Notes: a model not told the origin generated them from the sequence alone. Shown: positions 1 to 9,280, counted from the first letter of the stretch. The stretch: 12,102 nt of DNA from Choanephora cucurbitarum (GCA_025331435.1 JAIWNI010000305.1:1-12102), one strand, 5' to 3'. Made by a program: numbers and translations.

Positions 1-1280
1 TTTTGAAGAAGATCAAGTATCAAGCGAAGCGTCTCTATATTGAGGAAGGTCGTTTGTTGGAGTTGTCTACTGGTCGTGAAGTTCTCCATGAGGGTAATGC
101 GTTTGAAGTGGTGAATAAGGTCCATCAAGAGGGTCATATGGGTATTTTAAATACCTTGGATAAAATTACTCGGTTTTATTGTCTAAAAGGTGCTAGGGAT
201 TTTGTTACTAAGGTGATCCAAAATTGTGAAACCTGCCAGTTCCGTGCTCGTATAAAAGCAACGAGATCTAATCCTGCTGTTCTTGTCAAAACCCCTCGTC
301 ACCCTTTCTTTACTATCAGTTGTGATGCTGTAGGTCCGTTGCCCGTTACTGCCAGAGGTAACCGCTATATACTTACTGGAATTTGTAATTTGACTCGCTT
401 TCCTGTCGCTAAGGCTGTATCTGATATTACTGAAGTGACTACAGGTGAATTTTACTTTTCTGAAGTGATCAAGATTTTTGGAGTACCTAATTATTGTCAC
501 ACTGACCGTGGCCAAAATTTCATCTCTCTATATGTTACCTCCTTTCTGAAGCAATTAGGTTGCAAGCCTACCATGACTACTAGCTATAGACCTCAGTCTA
601 ATGGCATGTGTGAAAGATTGAATGGTTCATTGTGTTCGGTGATTGCTAAGTTGGCCGTGATGATAACAAGTCTACTCAATGGGATCTATTTATTGATAGT
701 GCGTTAATGGTGTTACGATCCACGGTGAATGTCAGTACTGGTTACACACCAAGCTACCTTCTTTTCGGTTATGATATGAAGACTCCTGCTGTGTGGGTAC
801 CTCCTAGACAAGGACTATGTTGTTGGTGAAGAAGATCAAGCCTTGGTGGAGCGTGTTGTGTTGATCAAAGACAAGTTAGACGGTGTGAGAGAAGAAGCAA
901 GAAAGAAATCCGATGATAAGAAGAAGATGAATAAGAAACGTTATGATAGCAAGGTGGTGTTTCGTAGGCTGTTTGAAGTGGGTGAGAAGGTGTTGCTGAA
1001 GGTGGATGTCATGGACAACAAGTTTGCTGATCGGTGGGAAGGCCCTTATTCTGTTCTCTCGGTGAATGCTACTTCTGGTACCTACTATCTGACTGGTCGA
1101 AATAGTTTAAGACTAAAACACCCTGTAAATGGTGATCGTTTAAAACCTTACACTGATACTGGCTTGGGTTGTTTGGTCCCTGACGTCTTGGTTTCTGAAG
1201 CGAATAAGCAGTTTAAACGGTGGGTTGAAGCGAAGAAAGGTGTCTCTCAGGTGAATACGGTGTCTCTATTGAATTTCTAG
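1..1280 (+). pseudogene. Ty3/gypsy pol 3' end (integrase), frameshifted
   Basis: This is the C-terminal part of a retrotransposon polyprotein; reverse transcriptase and RNase H would lie left of the window. The first open stretch (3-707) has an H-x3-H / C-x2-C integrase zinc domain (H41, H45, C75, C78) and the catalytic core: D108 in CDAVGPL, D168 in HTDRGQNF, E204 in MCERLNG, so D-x59-D-x35-E. Near 655-658 the reading moves to frame 2 and runs to about 811. At 812 it returns to the original frame and continues to the stop at 1278-1280. The last part has a lysine-rich segment and then a GPY/F module (WEGPY, later HPVNGDRLKPY). No chromodomain is visible after it. Two single-base frame changes that cancel each other indicate a decayed copy. 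Integrases of this family insert the cDNA copy into the host genome. Identification is firm; inactivity of this copy is inferred from the breaks. Confidence 0.9.
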
Positions 1281-1330
1281 TAGAGTGCGTCAAGCTTGCG
1301 GGGCGGAACGTGACGTATGTCTATTTTTCT
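1281..1330 (+). other. Candidate polypurine tract and start of 3' LTR
   Basis: Directly after the pol stop codon comes a G-rich stretch (GCGGGGCGGAACG, 1298-1310), followed by TGACGTATGT from 1311. In Ty3/gypsy elements a purine-rich plus-strand primer normally sits just before the 3' LTR, which begins with TG. Position and composition fit. The 5' LTR is outside the window, so the boundary cannot be confirmed, and no LTR right end was identified. Confidence 0.3.
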
Positions 1331-2430
1331 TGTGTTGCTTTTTGGCACTCTATAATGGTCTTCAAGGGTAGTGTCGTTTGGGCACATGGTGTAGTTGCTT
1401 TGGTTCTTGTGTGTGTTTGTCCGTTGAAGTTAGTGGCCTCTAGGTGCAAGTCTGGTCTGTGTTACTCAGGTATTGATAGAGTAATAGCTGGCAACAGTTG
1501 TAGCCAATGACACTGCTTTCCGGTGTATGTATGTTTTCAAGCCCAAAGTCTACTATCCATTTATCCTGACCAGAGTGTAAGATGTTGCCTTGATCTTTGT
1601 CCTGTTACCTTCTATTGTTTTATTTTATTATTATTGTATTGCCTTGATTTCTTTGTTTTTTTTTTTTGTCTTTATTCCTCTTTCCCTATCCTTATTTTGA
1701 TTGTATTTTATTTTCATTTTTTTTATTTATTTATTTTGCTGTTACTATTTTTTTTATTTTTTTATTATTGCTCTTAGCAATATCTCGGTGTTATTATTTC
1801 TCGTATGTTATCAAGCCCATGTCTGCATACTTTGGGGTATCTCCTGATTTGGTTATCGAAGTGCTGATGGTTATGCTCTTATAATCTCTGTATTTGGTAT
1901 AGTCAAGTTTATTAATTTCGAAGTTGAACTAGCGGTCATTTCGGTGTTGGAAAGCCCTTACTACTCTTACTATTTGACAGCTTATCAAACCCAAAATTTA
2001 AGCTATTGTTCACGTTGTTGCTGATTTAGGAAATGCACTCAAGATTTAATGGTTGATCGTTGCTGAAATCACTAATATACTGGGTATCATTGGTGATTGT
2101 ATCAAATGCTATACTCGTAGATTGTATAGTTATATAAGAACTTATTTTTTTTTTTATTATTATTCTTTGATATAATCAAGATTCTTTTTTTTCTTGGATT
2201 AAAATCTAAAAACTCATTACTACCTTCAAATTCTGTCTTTGGAGCTTACAAGTGCCTAGTTATTATTATTCTTTATATCTCCCTCTGTGTTTAGTGATAG
2301 TTTTTTACAGTCGGCTATCTTCCTTATATTTCACTTGTTCGAATCAAAGGTAAACATATTGGAGAGATATAATATTGTCACTATGTCGGTTTCGTTAGGA
2401 ATTACAAGATGATGTGATGTATACAAAAAT
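1311..2430. other. AT-rich non-coding, probably LTR plus flank
   Basis: No convincing gene is present. The open frames over 1523-1884 are poly-T runs translating to Phe/Leu/Ile-rich nonsense. Long T tracts occur at 1650-1670, 1718-1770 and 2145-2156, and a TTATTATTATTCTTT word occurs near both 2153 and 2259. Three loosely related segments start at 1521, 1786 and 1942, each with CGGTGT followed by CAAGCCCA or CAAACCCA. Part of this stretch is likely the 3' LTR of the retroelement, but its right edge is not visible. Confidence 0.4.
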
Positions 2431-2433
2431 CAC

Positions 2434-2498
2434 GTCGGAAAATTGCACATGCGGGCCGGATTCCGACATATGAAGTTGTCAGAATATAGGCAGACAAC
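2434..2498. repeat. Two adjacent small inverted repeats in a GC-richer patch
   Basis: GTCGGAA (2434-2440) pairs perfectly with TTCCGAC (2461-2467) across a 20-nt loop. GTTGTC (2475-2480) pairs with GACAAC (2493-2498) across a 12-nt loop. Both sit in a G/C-enriched island inside AT-rich DNA, followed by GGGGGTTATTTACC. They may mark an edge of an unrecognised repeat; function unknown. Confidence 0.45.
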
Positions 2499-3853
2499 GG
2501 GGGTTATTTACCAGCCAAATTTCAACTCTTTCAATTTTGCTCCAAATGCTCCCAAACTTTGCATGGAGCTTCTTTTACATATCAACATCACATTTCTCTA
2601 AAATAAACGGTATCTCTACTGCCAAAATTCATTGTTATAAGTGATACCATTTTACACTGTAATTTTGTATGCTAGGAAAATCTTTGAAAAAAAAATCACA
2701 AGTACTTTCGAAACCCGATAGGCATACAGGTTGGGGTGCACCTAAGAAATTGAGTGGGCCAAGTGAGTGCCTAAAGAAGGCTACACGCACTCTCCCAGTG
2801 CTAAATGTGAACATGTAACGAATTTGCCCTCTATCAATGTGGATGTATACCCATAGAGTGTTTGCATTTGAAGTGGTATCTTAAATACGGAAAAAACAAT
2901 ATTCAAATCTAACAGTAAATGAAGAGTAGTCATATTAATATCTGTATATCTTTTGAAAGCAGTATTATCTCTTACATTTACCTCATAAACACTGTAAAGT
3001 AAACATAGAGAAGTTCAAGTATGCTTCTAACTGTTATAGTAAACTAAAGGTGCTTTTATTTTCTTAGCGAGAAAAATTAACGCTAAAGCCTGTGCGTAAA
3101 GAAAAGAAAATAACTGTCAGATGTACTTGAAAGACGAATAAATAGTGTTCTTGTTGAAGCTGTGAAGTAGAATACTTGAGAAACTGAACGTACAAGTGGT
3201 GTAAGCAAACGAGATTACTAAAAAAAAGTTTCCCCTTTGCTACATCGTTGACCTAAAAGCAAGTTAAAAAAATATAAATGCACAGAATAAAAAAGAAGGT
3301 GATTGAGCGAAAATATATAGCAGTTTATTGCAAAGTATTAAAAAATAAAGAGTTTAGAGTAAAGTTCAAAGCAGTTGCAAATGACAAGGTGAAATGGCTG
3401 AATGTATTGCTTGCAAAGTATAGCATTTTGAAATAAAATAAAAAAGAAAAAATTTAAAAGCACACTGAGTTGTATCAAAAAGGAAAAGAATACAAGAAGC
3501 TGTAAATTGAGAAGATTATTGGTGTTAAGCCGCTGGCAGGCTTTGACTGAAAAAAAAAATACAATCTCAAGACGGGTTATGAAAGTGTTCTACTTTATTA
3601 GGCTGATTGCACTACAGACATACTTTCAAGAAAGTAAAAATAGCAACGCGATCGTAAAGTGCATTGTAATAAAAGTCAACCCACCAATAAAAGCGTGTTA
3701 TTTTCGAAAAGTTAAAAAAGTATTTCCTTTTTAGTGCCCTTCTTTGAAAAGTACCAAGGAACAAGTCCAGAAGCTCTAATTTGAAAGACCTATTCTATAT
3801 TTAGACTTCTCTTGACATCGGACTCCTCTGATTCGTCTCATTGAACAGAACAA
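2499..3853. other. Intergenic AT-rich stretch, no gene seen
   Basis: No ORF here has recognisable protein character. The 75-codon frame at 3507-3734 is lysine- and phenylalanine-rich and matches nothing I know. A slightly GC-richer patch at about 2705-2810 does not code. The remainder is A-rich with short homopolymer runs. Nothing further can be supported. Confidence 0.5.
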
Positions 3854-3907
3854 ATGAAATCCTCGTATTTTACTTCTTGCATGAATAAAATAAAAAAGAT
3901 AATGTCA

Positions 3908-3915
3908 TATAAAAG
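3908..3915 (+). promoter_or_regulatory. TATA box of tnp2 copy A
   Basis: TATAAAAG lies 67 bp upstream of the ATG at 3982, the same layout as the TATA boxes before genes C and D. The context ATATAAAAGGC closely resembles ATATAAAGGC upstream of gene C. Confidence 0.55.
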
Positions 3916-3981
3916 GCATTGGAAATCAAGCAAGTTCTTTTTCCATCATATCGATTTTATTATCTCCATAACCCTACTACT

Positions 3982-4963
3982 ATGTCCTCTACTTCTTCTA
4001 CAAAGCTTTATGAATGTCACTGTGACGAATGTGCTGTCTCCATCAAGCGCAAGTACGTCGCTTATTCCAAGATGCGTTACCACCGAAGCCGCAAACTCTT
4101 CAATGGAATGAAATTCGATGAATGGAAGAAAATTTCAGGTATGATCCACCTTCATCCCTCTCTTTCCTTTTAGCTCTAATACTAATTTTCAATCAACCAT
4201 CAAACAGAAGGATACGCTGTCCTCAAGAAAGCTCGTACCATTTGCCCTGACGAAGATGACTCTAACAAAGGTAGTCAGCAATGATATATCACATTCTATA
4301 AACAATCTTACCTAAACCACTCCAAAACAAATCGTATAGATGCCGTTGTTACTGCTGTTGAACAAGAGCAGTTCTCCATTGTTGACGAACAAGAACCTCT
4401 CTCGCCTACTGATGCTATCAATGACTATGAAGTAGACTGTGGTGTTGATGATCATGAAGCTTGCGACTTGGCCGACCAACTCTCATCTGAAACACTGGTT
4501 AACAATAGCCACTCTGATGCATTGGTTGAATCTAGTGCTTAGCAACAATTGACTTCTTTCTGTAAGTAAAAAAAAAAGAAACTGTAAACTATTAATAAGT
4601 GCTATTTATCTAATTCAAATACCTTGTTACTTAGCTGATAAAACCACTCGTACCCTTTCTCCTTCTGCCGAAATCCTCTCGATGATGATCACCTATCTCA
4701 ACAACAGAAACATCGCCAGAAAAGAAAACGAAGTGATCATGGAGTGTCTTAACTATGTTTTGAAGTTGAACAACGACTCCTTCCAGTTCCCTAAAAGCAT
4801 GGCCACCTTCTTGAAGCGCAACGACTTGACAACTTACACCGATCAAAAAATGACCACGTATTTACGTGCCAGCACACCGGTTCTGCTGTGCTCGAAACGT
4901 CCTCGAAAACACCAACGAAGGCGTTCTGGCGTGCTCCCTCGTTACACAAAGGTAGGGGTTTAA
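3982..4963 (+). pseudogene. tnp2-type (EnSpm/CACTA) transposase, 5' part, four exons (copy A)
   Basis: Exons are 3982-4138, 4208-4270, 4340-4561 and 4635 onward. Introns of 69, 69 and 73 nt have GTATGA, GTAGTC and GTAAGT donors and AG acceptors, and all are in phase 1, so one frame runs through. The protein starts MSSTSSTKLYECHCDEC: a C-x2-C zinc motif followed by a Tyr/His/Arg segment (MRYHRSRKLF), as at the N-terminus of fungal tnp2 proteins. Exon 3 encodes an acidic linker and holds an in-frame TAG at 4540-4542. Exon 4 encodes a helical region ending SMATFLKRNDLTTYTDQKMTTY, which in the family lies just before a C-x2-C-H motif and the DDE core. After about 4855 the frame drifts: frame +1 reads YVPAHRFCC, which may be the damaged zinc motif. 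The catalytic core is absent here, so the copy is 3'-truncated. If the TAG is a true end, the product is a 140-residue zinc-motif protein. Family assignment is from remembered motif order, moderately sure. Confidence 0.6.
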
Positions 4964-5845
4964 ATCAAAATTTCAAGTAGAGATGACGCTTTTGGACTTA
5001 TGGTGCTACTTCATTTTAAAGCTCAATTTTTTTTAGCCTTTAGGCCTTTTGTTTGATTGGATTATTGTTTATAAAAATGTGGCTTTTATTATTTTTAAAT
5101 TGGTATATTAAGATGATAACGAGCTACGGTAATGGAATGCCTGCCTGCAGTATAATGGCTACAAGGGGTATCCTTTGGTTGCTATATCGAACTAAATGAT
5201 CCTTACCTTGATATTTGCAAAGAGAATTTTGGAGCTAAATGTAAAGCGAGATCATAACGGGTGCGATAGATGTGGTCTATGTAAAAATTTTAGTTGAAGC
5301 TTACAAATAAGGATTAAGCGATACATACTTGTTTGTCTTCCAAGCAATTTGAATATAAAAGCGAGCTAGTCGTAAGAATCAGTGCCTAAATACCTTTGGT
5401 GACGTATGTAGTACTTGCTCACAGTAACAAGTTGAAAGCTGCAAGTAAAGCGATGGTCAGTAAAAAAGTATTGAGAAACGCGTATTTAACCTTACCTGTT
5501 TTTTCAACTTATCTTCTTACTTGAGAGAACATATAAAATATAAAACTAATATCAACTGTAACAAAAAAATATTAGATAATGCAATGAGAAAGCTTTTGAA
5601 TTACTTACTTCAAGAATAGAGGTACTTATTCAAAAATAAAACGAAATAAAACAAAACGACAAAGAAAGAAAAAGAGAAAATTGATAAGTTGGAAATAACT
5701 CTTTTTTTTTTTTTAATTTTCCAACACCGTTCTTTTTCTTCGTCCAATAAAGTCCATAGTTTGATTTGTCTTGAGAATAATGTCTTATTTTCTATTCAAA
5801 AATGGAAGCACCGTACTACAACGAAAGAAAAATATTTGAAAGTAA
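4964..5845. other. AT-rich gap between the two transposase copies
   Basis: No coding region is supported. A short open extension is possible if a weak donor at 4952 (GTAGGG) is spliced to an acceptor ending at 5036, but this adds only 24 residues without family character. A T-rich tract at 5701-5725 follows an A-rich one. AGTAAGTCGA occurs at 5841 and again at 5884 (GAGTAAGTCGAC), possibly donor-like remnants. No terminal repeat was found. Confidence 0.45.
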
Positions 5846-5947
5846 GTCGATATTGTAGGCATTCAACTTTTTAAGCCTGCAAGAGTAAGTCGACGGGCAT
5901 CGAATTATAAAAATTCGTATCACCACTCTGCTCAAAAAGGAAGAAAG

Positions 5948-7743
5948 TGTTCAAAATGCGTTTTTTTGGTCGAAAATAGTAATCGCACATTTATTCCTCC
6001 AAAAACTGTCACTCAAGCTGCCTTTTTGGGATTTTTTGGCGGATAAAGGTTTACGAGGACGTCCAATCTGTTCTAGCACGTAAATACGTGGTTGATTTTT
6101 GATCGGTGTACAGTCATGAAGGCATCCGTTACTATGCTGTCTGCTCGGATTGTCATAAGCTTTCGCCCGTAAAGGAAAACCCAAGTGAAGAAGATATGAT
6201 GTGTCATGCCGATTTGACCAATGCCGCCTTTGTTCCTCAGAGACAAAATCCTTTCTGCGAAGGCAAGATGTATGAATATCAGCATAATTTAACAGAAAGC
6301 AAGCTTGTCCCCCAAAAGGAATATGCTTATTGTTCATTGATCACCTTCTTGAAGAAGTTTTTTCTTCGACAAGGTTTCGCTGAAAAAGTCAAAGCATGGA
6401 AAGAAAGAACTGTCATTCAAGGATATCTAACAGATTTCTATGATGCAACTAACTTTACCTCCTTTAAAGCCTCACCAACAGATGCTTTGCCTTTCGTTTT
6501 TGGGTCCGATTACAACCTGATGCTCACCTTGAATATCGACTGGTTTGGTCCGTACAAAACTACATATAGTGTTGGTTGTATCTATCTAACTATTCAGAAC
6601 ATTGGCAAGACTGATGGACGTGACCAAAAGGAAAACATGCTGTTCGTAGGTGCTATTCCCGGCCCCAAGGAGCCCCGCACAACTGCTATCAACCATTACT
6701 TGGAACCTTTGGTAGACGAGCTGCTTGTATTGATGAAGGATGTGGACATGAAGATGGTGATGAAAAACGGATCAGTCTAGGTTAACAAGGTGAAGGCTTG
6801 TATTAGTGCAATTAGTTCTGATCTCCCAGCTACGAAAAAGCTAGCATGTGCGATGTCGTATAACAGCAAGGCTGGTTGTCACCTTTGCAAGACCAGATTT
6901 GAATCATTGCCTGGCCCAAAGGCTCATTTGGACTACTGCCACTGGGATTGTGATAGCTGGGTGAAACGAAATGCCGAAGAAACCAAAGCAAGTTCTCGTG
7001 CATGGAAAAAGGCGAAGACAGCAAAAGCAAGAGAAGACCTCGAGAAAGAAACCGGCGTTCGCTATTCTGTCTTTTTTCGGTTGCCCTACTTTTCGTATGA
7101 TCTTATCGCAGTTGAGCCAATGCATGCTTTGTACTTGGGTATAGTCAAGAAGGCCCTACTTGACATGGTTCCAGACAAAGGTTTTGAGAAAATCCAACTT
7201 CAGCTGCAAAGCAGATTCATTTACAGCCATCGAGCATCCGGTAAGCCTATTGCTAGCAAAATTACCAACACTGGATTTGCAAACATCAAGGCAGTCGAGC
7301 TGAAGGACTTTATGTCTACTATGGCACCCAATGTTCTCCGTCCTTTGTTTGCCGCTAATGATGTAACAAACGGCCCAGGTAAGTATAAAACCATGAAGCA
7401 TCTTATTGTCGCTCTTCGTCTTTTGGATGGTCATGCTATGAAGATCAGCGATATCGAAGTGGCCCATAATCATTTGCTGGAATTCGCTAAACGCTTTGAA
7501 CGCCATTATGGAAAGCATCCAGTTGTACCAAACTTCCATTTCATGCTCCATCTTCGTGATTCCATCTACAAGTTTGGTCCTATCTCTTGCTTCTGGGGCT
7601 TCAATTTTGAACGTAATAACCTATATGTAAAAAAGATCAATACTAATCACAAACAAGGCATTGAAAAGACTTATATGCGCCAAATGCAGTCAAATATCTT
7701 TGCATATGATGCTGCTTCGGTTGCTCTTTACTATGAATCCTAA
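5948..7743 (+). pseudogene. tnp2-type (EnSpm/CACTA) transposase core, broken (copy B)
   Basis: The DNA-cutting transposase core of an EnSpm/CACTA-like element. A zinc-motif remnant (CSKC at 5948, then FIPPKTVTQAA) is in frame 2 and stops at 6044. Frame 1 then runs through LARKYVVDF to a TGA at 6100-6102, on through YAVCSDCHKL (second C-x2-C-H motif), LTLNIDWFGPY (first catalytic Asp context) and GAIPGPKEP, to a TAG at 6778-6780. The same frame continues as ISSDLPATKKL, GCHLC, VEPMHALYLG and FNFERNN to the stop at 7741-7743. Order and motifs match fungal tnp2 proteins. In the PMH box the residue before PMH is Glu where I recall Asp as usual. The linker between the N-terminal zinc motif and the core is nearly absent compared with copy A, so an internal deletion is likely. 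The usual C-terminal beta-rich domain is missing here but occurs as gene C downstream. No TATA box was seen upstream. Confidence 0.75.
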
Positions 7744-7818
7744 ATCCGTTTTTTTGTCACTTCTATCTTGTCCCTGTCTCTCCTTCTTTGCCTCTTGCCT
7801 GTCCTTTTACCTCTTCTT

Positions 7819-7871
7819 ATGCCTCTTTTTATGCCTCCTCTTATGCCTCCTCTTATGCCTCCTCTTATGCC
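7819..7871. repeat. 12-bp minisatellite, ATGCCTCCTCTT type
   Basis: Four head-to-tail 12-bp units run from 7819. The first is ATGCCTCTTTTT and the next three are exact ATGCCTCCTCTT, followed by a partial unit. It lies just after the stop codon of copy B and is entirely pyrimidine-biased on the plus strand. Confidence 0.9.
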
Positions 7872-7892
7872 ATTCCTTCTTTGCCTCTTGCC

Positions 7893-7964
7893 TTTCCTTT
7901 TGTCTTTCCTTTTGTCTTTCCTTTTGTCTTTCCTTTTGTCTTTCCTTTTGTCTTTCCTTTTGTC
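7893..7964. repeat. 12-bp minisatellite, TTTCCTTTTGTC type, six units
   Basis: Six exact tandem copies of TTTCCTTTTGTC. The unit length equals that of the neighbouring repeat at 7819, and both share CCT/CTT words, so they may have a common origin in one C/T-rich tract. Because 12 is divisible by three, all frames stay open across it, giving spurious ORFs on both strands. Confidence 0.93.
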
Positions 7965-8087
7965 TATCTTATGCCTTTTCTTCTCTGTCTTCGTCTCTCC
8001 TTCTTTGTCTCTTTTCTCTCCATTCGTTATTCTCTTATGCACTCTCTTTTAAGTATACTGTATAATATGTAAACACTTGCTTGTTGC

Positions 8088-8093
8088 AATAAA
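8088..8093 (+). terminator. Possible polyadenylation signal
   Basis: AATAAA occurs 345 bp after the copy B stop, beyond the minisatellites. It could end transcripts from copy B. No other AATAAA was noticed between 7744 and here. Confidence 0.3.
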
Positions 8094-8365
8094 ACTGATT
8101 AGTTGAAAGTAAAGCTCGCAGACGCGTTCGTTTTTATTTTTAAGTATTGTTTCTTTCTTTCTTTCTAAATCAATTTATCTTTGTTTCCGACAAATTGTGA
8201 AAATACTGTTGTGCAGTTGAAGTGGCTGCTTCGTGTTGTCGAGGGTGAGATGCTTTTAGAGTTGAACGTAGAGGCGATAATAATAAAGTGTAAAAGAAAA
8301 AAAAAGTTTTTTTGAACTTAGGGAATTTGAATTTATTTTGTGACCCACATCTGTGTTACTTATAA

Positions 8366-8464
8366 TATAAAGGCGTCTGAATTATTTCTCCTGTTTTCTC
8401 CCCTTTTCTTTTTTTTCTCTTTCTCTACTTTTTTTATCTTCAAAAGCCACACTTCTCATTTAAA
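8366..8464 (+). promoter_or_regulatory. TATA box and pyrimidine-rich leader of gene C
   Basis: TATAAA at 8366-8371 lies 93 bp before the ATG at 8465. Between them is a long C/T tract (about 8386-8438), typical of well-expressed fungal genes. The start context is AAAATGG, with A at -3. This is a complete promoter arrangement in front of what looks like a transposase C-terminal domain. Confidence 0.6.
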
Positions 8465-9250
8465 ATGGATCAGTTGGCAAGAAACTTCTTAGACAACGTT
8501 GCACGTCTTGTTAGAGACGGCGAAACCGAAAACACAAGCGAGATTGCAGAGACAGTTGTTGCAAGTAGCGAGTCTGTTGCCATAGATATTACAGAACCTT
8601 TCTCACTAAATGCGCTGATTGACTTTTCAGAAATCAACGGTAATCCTAAAGGTTTTGAACGACTCTCTGAATCCGGCTATGTGGATATTCACTGGGCAAA
8701 AAGAGAAAGCAAAACGATGAGTGACGACGATCTGCAGTGCCTTACAGCGTATTATGAAAGACAATATGCAGCACCTATCACTGTGCAGAACCACATAGAA
8801 AAGTTTAAGGAAATCAAAGTGCTCGGTTATGTGTACAAGTCCAAGTTACATGGTGAAAAAACAGCCGCAGCCTTCAACGCATATAGATGCAATGATGTCG
8901 AGACTGACGATTTGGAAGGTGTTGAAATGGATCATTACCAAGAGCATCTACGAGCAGGTTCAGTCAAATACTTCTTCGAACACACGGCTGAATTTGTTTC
9001 AGATTATAACATACATGAAGAATTAGACCATTACTTTGCCTTTGTCGAGTGGTTCAAAAACCCTCGCAAAGGTAAAGAGACACACGACATGCTCACCGAT
9101 GATTTCATGCGACCCTTTAGAGATGAAGTAGAAAAGAAGGGATCATATTCAATTATGCCTGTTCAGAAGTTCTACACGCCTATTCATATACAAAAGACAT
9201 CTTTTACGAATATCATTGTCACTGCCGATTTCCCAAGACGCATTATATAA
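8465..9250 (+). CDS. Stand-alone tnp2-type C-terminal domain protein (gene C)
   Basis: An intact 261-residue ORF beginning at an ATG in good context. Residues about 1-70 are acidic and low in recognisable motifs. About 80-105 contain MSDDDLQCLTAYYERQYAAP. From 110 there is a beta-rich domain with IKVLGYVYKSKLHG (117-130), SVKYFFEH (166-173), HYFAFVEWF (189-197), SIMPVQKFY (229-237) and a basic end (FPRRII). This order resembles the C-terminal domain that follows the DDE core in fungal tnp2-type transposases, where it is normally part of a much longer protein. No catalytic residues are present. It lies 0.7 kb after copy B on the same strand but has its own TATA box and leader, and no frame connects the two. 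It is either the separated end of copy B or a separately expressed, possibly domesticated gene. Its stop is 30 bp from the stop of convergent gene D. The domain match is from memory of the family, moderately sure. Confidence 0.7.
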   Translation: MDQLARNFLDNVARLVRDGETENTSEIAETVVASSESVAIDITEPFSLNALIDFSEINGNPKGFERLSESGYVDIHWAKRESKTMSDDDLQCLTAYYERQYAAPITVQNHIEKFKEIKVLGYVYKSKLHGEKTAAAFNAYRCNDVETDDLEGVEMDHYQEHLRAGSVKYFFEHTAEFVSDYNIHEELDHYFAFVEWFKNPRKGKETHDMLTDDFMRPFRDEVEKKGSYSIMPVQKFYTPIHIQKTSFTNIIVTADFPRRII

Positions 9251-9254
9251 TAAA
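9249..9254 (+). terminator. Polyadenylation signal overlapping gene C stop
   Basis: AATAAA begins inside the TAA stop codon (9248-9250). If used, cleavage would fall inside the 3' end of convergent gene D. Confidence 0.4.
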
Positions 9255-9263
9255 AAAACGACC

Positions 9264-9269
9264 TTTATT
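9264..9269 (-). terminator. Polyadenylation signal of gene D
   Basis: On the minus strand AATAAA follows the gene D stop codon by 11 nt. Cleavage downstream of it would run into the gene C stop region, so the two transcripts probably overlap at their 3' ends. Confidence 0.45.
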
Positions 9270-9280
9270 GTCAAAAAAAA

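Noticed and set aside
1523..1884. Phe/Leu-rich plus-strand frames resembling membrane proteins
   Set aside because: They translate T-homopolymer runs in a non-coding AT-rich stretch.
2337..2345. GTTCGAATC resembling a tRNA T-loop
   Set aside because: The flanking bases pair for only three positions, and no anticodon arm or acceptor stem fits around it.
3507..3734. 75-codon plus-strand frame
   Set aside because: It has Lys/Phe/Ile composition expected from AT-rich DNA, with no promoter, splice or domain support.
6830..7551. Minus-strand frames within the transposase core
   Set aside because: They are shadows of the plus-strand tnp2 core, which carries the family motifs.
7740..8042. Minus-strand frame with repeated DKRK units, and plus-strand Phe/Leu/Ser-rich frames over the same DNA
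   Set aside because: These come from 12-bp minisatellites, whose unit length keeps frames open. No start context or family character.
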